Notes under the pieces: model-generated
What the model was told of the DNA's origin: nothing
The model's input: the letters and a program-made list of their open reading frames with translations, nothing else
Database searches by the model: none
From: Flavobacteriaceae bacterium YJPT1-3
GTDB lineage: Bacteria; Bacteroidota; Bacteroidia; Flavobacteriales; Flavobacteriaceae
NCBI GenBank assembly: GCA_029866965.1
Contig: CP123444.1
Location: 2,273,501-2,337,500, forward strand
Direction: 5' to 3'
Length of the DNA: 64,000 nt
Translations under genes and position numbers: made by a program
In this document: one piece after another, positions 58,086-64,000 of the stretch
Layout: every line of letters starts with the position of its first letter
Position numbering within the stretch: the stretch's first letter is position 1

Positions 58086-59543
58086 TTAAGCCTGTCGGAT
58101 GATATGCTGTGCTACGTTCCATGATTTTCCGGCCACATCGACCAACCAGGCCAGATGAGCCTTGGGATTCTTAGCGAGTTCTCCGGCAGTAATCCTGGTA
58201 TTTTTAAGGAAATGACTTCCGTCTTTGAGCAATAGATCCGGCTGGGTCATGCCTGCTAGCAGATAGCTATTGGCGTCTAATCCCGCCTGAAACAAAATCT
58301 TTAGGATAAAATCGGCGCTTAATGCCTTGTAGGATGGATAGGTACCCTCGAAAATACCGGCAATGGTGGCTGCAAATTTTGGATCTTCCTTACAGCGTGC
58401 AATCAGTACTTTAAGAAAAGTCATCCAGACCGGAGACAAGGTTTTATTGCGCCCAAACTGGACCAATAAATTGGACAAGGAGAAATCAAACTCCAATTCC
58501 TGTTCTAATTTTTTCTGGTAGGGGTAGAGGCTTTGTGTGGAGCAGTCATCCTGCTGTATGCAATCCACAATGGGTTGTGCTGCCCAGCGGGCGCTCAATA
58601 CTGCATATTGAATTCCATCACCACTGAGGGGATTGATCAATCCCGCAGCTTCTCCTACCAGGACTACACGATCTCCCAGGATGGGATTGCGCGCATCGTA
58701 AAAGGTAATGGGCCAGCCTTGAATTTTTTCAATCGCATGCCCTTGAGTTCCCAGTCGCTTTTGAAGATCAGGATGGGTAGCCAGATGATCGGCAAAACAC
58801 TGGCGAACTTCAGAAGCCTGCTTGGGGCAGGTTTTATAGATCATGGCCATGCCTACATTAGCTCCACGTTCTCCTTTGGGAAAAAGCCAATAAATTCCCG
58901 GGAAATTTTCTTCACTGAAATAGATGTCAACCCGGTTGCGAGGACCTTGGACCCCTTCGTAGTATGCACGTAACCCTAACAGTTGGAAGGCTGGATCCGG
59001 TTGCGAACCCCGAAGGCTGCGACCCACTACCGATCGGCTTCCGTCGGCACCGACAAGCAGCTTAGCGGTAATGGATTGGATGCCTTTTCCGTCTTTAAAT
59101 CGGGCGACTACCTTTTGAGACGAAACCTTATAATCCAGTAATCTGCTGTTTTGTAAGTACTGTGCTCCTTGTTGAGAAGCAGCCTCATAGATCATTTGAT
59201 CCAATTCCATTCGCGGAATGATGCGCGCATGAAAAGGTAGATCGTCGGGTTTTTCCAATTGAATGAGGGCTTGATCATTTTTCATGAACAGGCCCACCTG
59301 ATCAATACTGTTGGCTTTTTGAAACGTATGTGTTTGGGTAATTCCCATGGCATGCATTTCGCGTAAAGCGATAGGACTGACCCCATCACCACACACCTTA
59401 TCCCGGGGAAATTCCTTGGCCTCAAGCACGGTGGTTTTGAGTTTGGCTTTCGCCAAATGATACGCCAGCGCACTACCCGCAGGGCCGCCTCCCACAATGA
59501 GTACGTCACAGTCATAATCTACTTTCTGTTTGATGTGTACCAT
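58086..59543 (-). CDS. geranylgeranyl reductase-family FAD oxidoreductase
   Basis: The 485-residue flavoprotein has the FAD dinucleotide motif VLIVGGGPAGSALAYHL (about 14-30), the EFPRDKVCGDGVSP segment typical of geranylgeranyl reductases, and the second FAD motif LVGEAAGLINPLSGDGI. This family saturates isoprenoid double bonds or epoxidises/oxidises related lipids. It is the last gene of a seven-gene operon, 4 bp after a polyprenyl diphosphate synthase, so its substrate is probably the product of that enzyme or something built from it. Confidence 0.88.
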   Translation of the reverse strand: MVHIKQKVDYDCDVLIVGGGPAGSALAYHLAKAKLKTTVLEAKEFPRDKVCGDGVSPIALREMHAMGITQTHTFQKANSIDQVGLFMKNDQALIQLEKPDDLPFHARIIPRMELDQMIYEAASQQGAQYLQNSRLLDYKVSSQKVVARFKDGKGIQSITAKLLVGADGSRSVVGRSLRGSQPDPAFQLLGLRAYYEGVQGPRNRVDIYFSEENFPGIYWLFPKGERGANVGMAMIYKTCPKQASEVRQCFADHLATHPDLQKRLGTQGHAIEKIQGWPITFYDARNPILGDRVVLVGEAAGLINPLSGDGIQYAVLSARWAAQPIVDCIQQDDCSTQSLYPYQKKLEQELEFDFSLSNLLVQFGRNKTLSPVWMTFLKVLIARCKEDPKFAATIAGIFEGTYPSYKALSADFILKILFQAGLDANSYLLAGMTQPDLLLKDGSHFLKNTRITAGELAKNPKAHLAWLVDVAGKSWNVAQHIIRQA

Positions 59544-59547
59544 TGGC

Positions 59548-60585
59548 TCAGTATTCCCGGTGAATCATGTATAGAATGATGTGCTCTAAAAACGCTTTGT
59601 CTTCGCTGTCAGACAGCTGCGAAAATTGGGTGTAGAACTCTTTTAAAGCAGCCCCGGCTAAGTATTTACTGGTTTCTATAGTGTAGGTAATGGAGTCATA
59701 GTCATGCATCCAGGATAAGATCTGGCGGGCTTCTTCCGGACTGCGTTCCAGTATTGGGATCTGTAGGTAGGCTTTCAGAAACTCTTTTTGTCTTTTGGAG
59801 CAATGTTGATACAAGTGGATCAACATTAGCGTGCGCTTGCCTTCCAGGATATCGCCACCAATCTCTTTCCCATAGGCACTTTCCTCCCCAATTAAATTGA
59901 GTACGTCGTCCTGTATTTGAAAAGCGGCGCCCATAAAATAGCCTAAGCGATTAAACAGATCCGGATTCACGCTACCTTTAGAGCCGATCAAGGCTCCAAT
60001 TCGGATAGGATGAATACAGGTGTACCAACAGGTCTTTTTTAAAATCATTCGCAGGTAGTCAGCCTCCTGCAGATCACAGCGATTGTCCATCCGCCAACCC
60101 AGCTCCAAGGCCTGTCCTTCCGCTGATTCGGTGATCAGGTGTTGTATTTCCAAGAAGATTCTCTGCGCTAATTTTTCACCCAAAACCTCCCGGTTTCTCC
60201 AAAGCGGGGAGAGGCTCAACGCATTGAGCATATCTCCAACGTTAATGGCGATCGCTCGGGTATTGGCCTCGTGAAGTGTTGGTTTGTTGCGGCGGTAATA
60301 GCTATCATCTTCCACATCGTCGTGTATCAAAAACGCATTGTGAAGCATTTCCAAAGCTACCGCAGAGAATTTGGCGGCTTTGGCCGTACCTCCAAAAGCT
60401 TTACAACTGGCAATGCATAGGCCCGGTCGGAAGCCTTTGCCTCCGCGATTGGGATAGTCCTCCACCAGATCGTACAGATAGGCTCTAGGTTCTTTCTCTG
60501 GAATAAAAGCGTGAATACCCGATAGCGTTTCAGCCCCGTACTGGGCTAATTTTGATTTCATCAATGCGGTATCCATGGGTATCAT
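59548..60585 (-). CDS. polyprenyl diphosphate synthase
   Basis: The 345-residue protein is a trans-isoprenyl diphosphate synthase. The first Asp-rich motif is LIHDDVEDDSYYRRNKPTLH, the GGKGFRP segment binds IPP, and the second motif reads QIQDDVLNL, with Asn in place of the usual last Asp. Residues before the first motif (ALEMLHNAF) are bulky enough to suggest a C15-C20 product, though length cannot be fixed. It is 10 bp after the gene at 60596 and 4 bp before the reductase gene. Confidence 0.92.
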   Translation of the reverse strand: MIPMDTALMKSKLAQYGAETLSGIHAFIPEKEPRAYLYDLVEDYPNRGGKGFRPGLCIASCKAFGGTAKAAKFSAVALEMLHNAFLIHDDVEDDSYYRRNKPTLHEANTRAIAINVGDMLNALSLSPLWRNREVLGEKLAQRIFLEIQHLITESAEGQALELGWRMDNRCDLQEADYLRMILKKTCWYTCIHPIRIGALIGSKGSVNPDLFNRLGYFMGAAFQIQDDVLNLIGEESAYGKEIGGDILEGKRTLMLIHLYQHCSKRQKEFLKAYLQIPILERSPEEARQILSWMHDYDSITYTIETSKYLAGAALKEFYTQFSQLSDSEDKAFLEHIILYMIHREY

Positions 60586-60595
60586 CAGGGCGGTT

Positions 60596-61321
60596 TTATT
60601 TATCCACGACTTCCAGACTCAATAAGACCCCCACTTTGGGATCGTCCTTGTCGGTGAGCAAGGCGTTATAGTGTCCCGGCTGGCTGTTTTTGGGTAGCTT
60701 GATGGTGAGTTTGAGTTCGCCTTCTTTCTTTCGGTTAAGGGTAAGGACCGCTGGCTCCATTTTCAGGGCTCTTTTATTGATGATTTGATCTCCGGGGCCC
60801 ATTAAATCAGCCTTTCTCAGTTCAATTTTTTTCTCCTCGCTGTCTTCCTGAAAAAGCAACGTGAGTGAAGTGGTTGTACCCGGCTTTAACGGCTCGTCTG
60901 GAGCTAGGGCGACGAGCGACGCAGCGGAAGCAGTTGATTTTCCCGGCTTATTCTTCTTAGTCGAAGCGGCTTGCGCTTCTGTTTCATTTTTCAAGGCCTC
61001 GATGACGCTGTTCATCTGGCCGGTTAGGGAGGCAAAGGCGTCGATGAACAGATCTAATACCTCATGCGAGTCTCGTCGAATCCGATTCATTAGTGCATCC
61101 GGATCACTGCGAATCTCCTCCACGTCAATCAGCTTCTTTTCAATCCGTTTGGCAGCGAGTATCCCGGCGGCTATTTCTTCTTCCAATACATTAACCGCCG
61201 AATTGACGATGCGCTGGGCCTTATTGACCACTCGATCGGTATCAATCCAGGAAGCATCCTCGTCTGACGATTGGCTACGGGAATTACTCTTTTTTTGCGG
61301 ATCGCCTTTTGGTTTTGGCAT
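60596..61321 (-). CDS. phasin-like helix plus Ig-like domain protein (operon gene 5)
   Basis: The 241-residue protein is without signal peptide. A charged N-terminus (PKPKGDPQKKSNSRSQ) leads to a long helical part (about 28-120, with VVNKAQRIVNSAVNVLEEE and VLDLFIDAFASLTGQMNSVI), which by pattern resembles phasins that coat storage granules. A linker is followed by an Ig-like domain (about 140-241; LKPGTTTSLTLLF, KLPKNSQPGHYNALLTDKD). The start overlaps the upstream gene by 38 bp. No database family is known to me. It is the last unknown before the isoprenoid genes. Confidence 0.75.
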   Translation of the reverse strand: MPKPKGDPQKKSNSRSQSSDEDASWIDTDRVVNKAQRIVNSAVNVLEEEIAAGILAAKRIEKKLIDVEEIRSDPDALMNRIRRDSHEVLDLFIDAFASLTGQMNSVIEALKNETEAQAASTKKNKPGKSTASAASLVALAPDEPLKPGTTTSLTLLFQEDSEEKKIELRKADLMGPGDQIINKRALKMEPAVLTLNRKKEGELKLTIKLPKNSQPGHYNALLTDKDDPKVGVLLSLEVVDK

Positions 61322-61943
61322 TTTTCGACGTTTTAGTGGGTGACAGAACGGTAATCAGCATGCGAAAAAAGGAGGGCTCAAAGCCCAATACGGTTACATC
61401 ACTATAAAAGGTCTTCGGGGGTGTATTTTTAGGGATTTGAACGGCTATGTCTACGGTATTGGACGCTCCGGCTTCCTGCTCAAACTGCTGGGGCGTGAAG
61501 GTGGTCTTGAAAGAGTTCACTTCGGTCGCATCATCTACCGCTTTAAAGGGAGAGTGCACCAGCTCGCAGATGGCGGCTTCTGCTTTGGTGTTTTCCAAAA
61601 CGAATTGAAGTTGGGCCTGCTCTCCGGCTCTGGCCTCGGCTTCTAAAACAAAGGCAGGTCGTGGATGCTCTTCCTCTGCCTGGGGAGCCCCGGAAACCAA
61701 TTCTTCGGTCAGTGATAAGCCCGTTTCCAGCAGCTGATTGTAGTATTCCAGATTCGCTTTCGCGAAAGCGGACACCGCCTTGCGATACAGGTCTGGCTGA
61801 AAAATCAGTGGATTGCTGCCGGAAGAGGAGCGCTTGCTCAGGTCCCGAAAAAGCTTGGCGCTTTGGTTGAGATACTGCCTGTTCAGTTCAAAGCTCTTCT
61901 CAAGCAATTGTTCCAGGGGACGTTTTGATTGATTATCAGCCAT
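61284..61943 (-). CDS. phasin-like helix plus Ig-like domain protein (operon gene 4)
   Basis: The 219-residue protein has a helical N-terminus (about 8-85; PLEQLLEKSFELNRQYLNQ, then YRKAVSAFAKANLEYYNQLL), again phasin-like, then an Ig-like beta domain (about 98-200; ARAGEQAQLQFVLENTKAEA, VQIPKNTPPKTFYSDVTVLG). A lysine-rich tail ends the protein. No signal peptide or membrane span is present. The Ig-like part shares the xPxxTPPxxxY pattern with its neighbours, so the genes are paralogous. Copy 11 of the palindrome encodes SAFAKA. Confidence 0.75.
   Translation of the reverse strand: MADNQSKRPLEQLLEKSFELNRQYLNQSAKLFRDLSKRSSSGSNPLIFQPDLYRKAVSAFAKANLEYYNQLLETGLSLTEELVSGAPQAEEEHPRPAFVLEAEARAGEQAQLQFVLENTKAEAAICELVHSPFKAVDDATEVNSFKTTFTPQQFEQEAGASNTVDIAVQIPKNTPPKTFYSDVTVLGFEPSFFRMLITVLSPTKTSKNAKTKRRSAKKE
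61755..61770. repeat. TTTCGCGAAA palindrome, copy 11
   Basis: Sixteen-base perfect palindrome CGCTTTCGCGAAAGCG within operon gene 4, in its phasin-like part. Confidence 0.85.
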
Positions 61944-61948
61944 AGATC

Positions 61949-62608
61949 CTAGCCTTTATGGCGTTGATTAGCAGGAAGCTCACAATAGAAATGGGTTTTC
62001 CAGCTCTGCCATTTCAGTTTGAATTTTTTCTCTTCGTGTGGGGTCACCGTGGGACCCGAATGATTGCTCAAGTCTAAGGTGAAGCAAATATTTTGATTGT
62101 ACTCCTTCTCGCGAAGGACAATCTCAGCCGTGTAAGTGCCAGCTCCTAATTTAGAAGTGTCTAAAGACATCAGCACACGCTCTGAGCCGTGGGGAGGCAA
62201 GCTGACTTGCTGTTTATTGAGCTGGGGTTGGCTATTTGCGGTATTACCATCCTGATCGTGCAGGGGTCGTAGACCTACGCGATACGTTTTTTCCACATCG
62301 CAGGGATTGCTCACCTGGAATGGAACGATAATGCGCTCACCCATCATGGCTTTGCGATGGATGCTGGCGATGCAATGCGGCGGGCATTCCTCTTTGGGCG
62401 GACAGCAATGATCACTGTTAAACATACTTTGGACGGGGGCCATCAAATTGCTGCTCATTTGGGATACGCGTTGTGCAGTGCCCGAATTGTTTTGCAAGAC
62501 ATTATCGATCAGGGTTCCGTAGAAGTCTAGCGACATATCCGTGAGGTTTTGAATATTATTCATGACGGTATCGCTAAAGACATTGGATTGTAAGTTTCTT
62601 TTCTCCAT
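61949..62608 (-). CDS. helix, Cys-rich linker and Ig-like domain protein (operon gene 3)
   Basis: The 219-residue protein has a helical N-terminus (about 8-65; SDTVMNNIQNLTDMSLDFYG, LIDNVLQNNSGTAQRV), then a short Cys/His cluster HCCPPKEECPPHCIASIH that could bind a metal, then an Ig-like domain (about 90-185; GERIIVPFQVSNPCDVEKTY, SKLGAGTYTAEIVLREKEY). The C-terminus is basic and aromatic (KFKLKWQSWKTHFYCEL). It is cytoplasmic by lack of signal. The gap to the next gene is 5 bp. Confidence 0.75.
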   Translation of the reverse strand: MEKRNLQSNVFSDTVMNNIQNLTDMSLDFYGTLIDNVLQNNSGTAQRVSQMSSNLMAPVQSMFNSDHCCPPKEECPPHCIASIHRKAMMGERIIVPFQVSNPCDVEKTYRVGLRPLHDQDGNTANSQPQLNKQQVSLPPHGSERVLMSLDTSKLGAGTYTAEIVLREKEYNQNICFTLDLSNHSGPTVTPHEEKKFKLKWQSWKTHFYCELPANQRHKG

Positions 62609-62624
62609 GATGTTCTATTTAAGT

Positions 62625-63395
62625 TTAGGCCGTATGTGATTTAAAGGTCATTGCGATCTCTTCATCCCAAAAGCGCAGCAGCAGATCGTAATCGTTTTTC
62701 TCTTGGGCTTGTTTAGGAAGGGTCACCTCGATCTCGACCAACATGGACTGACCCGTTTCGATGATCTTACCGGCTTGCTTGACCTCAGACCGGGCCCAGT
62801 CCGGTAAATGTTCTTTCAAATTTTGGGTGACATGATCCATGGTAGCTGTAAAGCCTTCTTCAGGATCCTTTCGAAAACCATATCCAAATGCTCTGCATAA
62901 TAAGTCCATATCCAAGGGCGCCACATGTTTGACCTCTGGGATTTGAAAAGGCATATTTCCGGTGTTCGTTACCGTAAGTTGTGCCAGATGCTTGGTACCT
63001 GCAGCGGTGCCTTGAAAGGTAAAGCTGCTGGGTTGGATGTCAATGGCAATGAGTGGCTGTACCACCATTTTGACTTTTTGCTGTTTACCTCCCAAAGTAA
63101 TGTACTGATCATAGGTTCCTGGTGGAGTGTCTATGGGTAAAGAAATTGAGATGTTCTCTAGTCTAGATTCTCCCGCCCTTAGCCTGGTATTGACATAGAG
63201 GGGAGCTTCATCAACACTCTTTGTTTTTTTCGTCTTCGTGGGCTTGAGATCGATAAAGCGAAGCCGGGCAGAATCATCATTCCTATTGTGGAGTTGCACA
63301 CTACCGGACAGTCGACCCGGGGGGCCGTTAAGAATGATCTCCTTTTGATCGGTTTCGATCTGTTCCAAAATGGAATCTGGGACTTTTGACAACAT
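62625..63395 (-). CDS. tandem Ig-like (NEW3-like) domain protein (operon gene 2)
   Basis: The 256-residue protein is almost all beta: Ig-like domain 1 (about 20-112; GRLSGSVQLHNRNDDSARLR, ISLPIDTPPGTYDQYITLGG) and domain 2 (about 116-250; FTFQGTAAGTKHLAQLTVTN, TGNMPFQIPEVKHVAPLDMD with an inserted helical part at about 165-215). NEW3/ALG3-type domains are usually exported, yet no signal peptide is visible. It follows gene 1 by 12 bp. Confidence 0.75.
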   Translation of the reverse strand: MLSKVPDSILEQIETDQKEIILNGPPGRLSGSVQLHNRNDDSARLRFIDLKPTKTKKTKSVDEAPLYVNTRLRAGESRLENISISLPIDTPPGTYDQYITLGGKQQKVKMVVQPLIAIDIQPSSFTFQGTAAGTKHLAQLTVTNTGNMPFQIPEVKHVAPLDMDLLCRAFGYGFRKDPEEGFTATMDHVTQNLKEHLPDWARSEVKQAGKIIETGQSMLVEIEVTLPKQAQEKNDYDLLLRFWDEEIAMTFKSHTA

Positions 63396-63407
63396 GAGGT
63401 GTATATT

Positions 63408-63881
63408 TTAACCTTCCGGTTCGTTAGGATTTCGCCCTGGGAAAGGCCGGGTGTCTGGCTTACAGCAAGGATCCTCTTCACAACGCTCCGCAGCAGTAGG
63501 GATGTAGGGCTCGGTAATGATTTGACTTTCTCCCCCCATACAGATACTGAAGAATTCAATACCCATCATTTTAAAGCAAACATTGGAGTAATTGGGAATG
63601 CGTACCCGTTGTTTCATGAGGTCTTTGATATCGTCCAGCGTAAATCGAGGAAGATTCAGAATTTCAGTGGCTACCGGTTCTTTGGAATCTCCGGTGAGCT
63701 TCAGAGTATTGGTCGTGGTCAGGCTTCCACTGATCTCATTTTTTACCGAACCGGATAACTCGGTTTCCAACTTGCCGGAGTGACGAGCATCCATGCCTCC
63801 CGAGAGCTGGGTATCCAGGTCAAAAGGACGTATGGGGTTTAAGTTATGAGTGTAGCTGGTGGGTATTTTGGGTGTACTCAT
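63408..63881 (-). CDS. protein with SGS-repeat N-terminus and Cys-rich tail (operon gene 1)
   Basis: The 157-residue protein has a low-complexity N-terminus with repeated LSG units (TQLSGGMDARHSGKLETELS, GSVKNEISGSL), a compact middle part (about 78-125; RFTLDDIKDLMKQRVRIPNY, NVCFKMMGIEFFSICMGGES), and a Cys/Pro-rich tail (ERCEEDPCCKPDTRPFPG). No family is recognised. It is the first gene of the seven-gene operon. The 119 bp upstream hold an inverted repeat. Confidence 0.7.
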   Translation of the reverse strand: MSTPKIPTSYTHNLNPIRPFDLDTQLSGGMDARHSGKLETELSGSVKNEISGSLTTTNTLKLTGDSKEPVATEILNLPRFTLDDIKDLMKQRVRIPNYSNVCFKMMGIEFFSICMGGESQIITEPYIPTAAERCEEDPCCKPDTRPFPGRNPNEPEG

Positions 63882-63911
63882 CCTAGGTGGTTATTGGTTA
63901 TGGTTCACCTA

Positions 63912-63951
63912 AGGTAGTTAAAAAAATGTAAAAAAAGAAGTATAACTACCT
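63912..63951 (-). promoter_or_regulatory. inverted repeat upstream of the seven-gene operon
   Basis: AGGTAGTTA (63912-63920) and TAACTACCT (63943-63951) are perfect inverted half-sites with centres 31 bp apart, about three helix turns, 31 bp before the first gene. The layout suits a dimeric or looping regulator. No matching regulator gene is in the window. Confidence 0.4.
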
Positions 63952-64000
63952 AAAAAATAGGAAGTTATAAATTTTGTTTATACTTGTAATAAATTGACTT

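Noticed and set aside
58086-60585. Carotenoid biosynthesis cluster
   Set aside because: No phytoene synthase, desaturase or lycopene cyclase is next to the polyprenyl synthase and reductase genes.
58086-63881. A polyhydroxyalkanoate granule operon
   Set aside because: The helical parts recall phasins, but no PHA synthase, depolymerase or reductase is present; the enzymes are isoprenoid ones.

Overview
The window looks like chromosomal DNA of a marine-type Flavobacteriaceae (Bacteroidota). The signs are Bacteroidota -7 boxes of the TAnnTTTG type, lipoproteins with short LxxC signals, families typical of the group (DUF4252 pairs, BatA-domain protein, CBM9/DUF5916 outer-membrane protein, HYC_CC_PP protein, two-component propeller kinase with LytTR regulator, 7TMR-DISM hybrid kinase), and many TonB-era envelope proteins. 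The species cannot be named from the sequence alone. A palindrome with core TTTCGCGAAA occurs eleven times, mostly inside genes.

Layout. 1-5.3 kb: thioesterase, small membrane protein, RmuC, and a BtuFCD-type ABC importer on the minus strand. 5.4-7.6 kb: a cobalamin riboswitch driving a BtuB-type TonB receptor that carries a one-base frameshift. 7.6-11.2 kb: S41 protease and an ECF sigma / anti-sigma-like / DUF4252 / DUF4252 operon. 11.2-37.6 kb: mainly core genes (endonuclease III, peroxiredoxin, MBL hydrolase, dihydroorotase-like protein, BatA protein, GAF kinase, LolD-type ATPase, MsrA, FolE, ClpC, GyrA, thiolase, 7TM-HD hydrolase). 37.7-38.0 kb: tRNA-Ser(GCT) and tRNA-Pro(TGG).

38.0-42.7 kb is an accessory island next to the tRNAs. 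It holds a two-gene conflict module: a SIR2-like/TIR fusion protein translationally coupled to a membrane-anchored nSTAND1-type NTPase, flanked by two long non-coding stretches. 42.7-52.2 kb holds a hybrid AraC-type sensor, a cupin protein, a lipoprotein, an NTF2-like protein, and a LytS/LytTR kinase-regulator pair. 52.2-55.6 kb holds an NHL lipoprotein and a metal-related group (tandem HMA protein, outer-membrane-like protein, HYC_CC_PP protein). 55.8-58.0 kb is katG.

58.1-63.9 kb is a complete seven-gene operon on the minus strand. Five unknown, apparently cytoplasmic proteins come first. Three combine a helical, phasin-like N-terminus with an Ig-like beta domain and one has two Ig-like domains. 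They are followed by a polyprenyl diphosphate synthase and a geranylgeranyl-reductase-family flavoprotein. A 9-bp inverted repeat with half-sites 31 bp apart lies upstream. This operon and the SIR2-TIR/STAND pair are the two best candidates for undescribed systems. No rRNA, CRISPR array, insertion sequence, prophage or integrase was seen.
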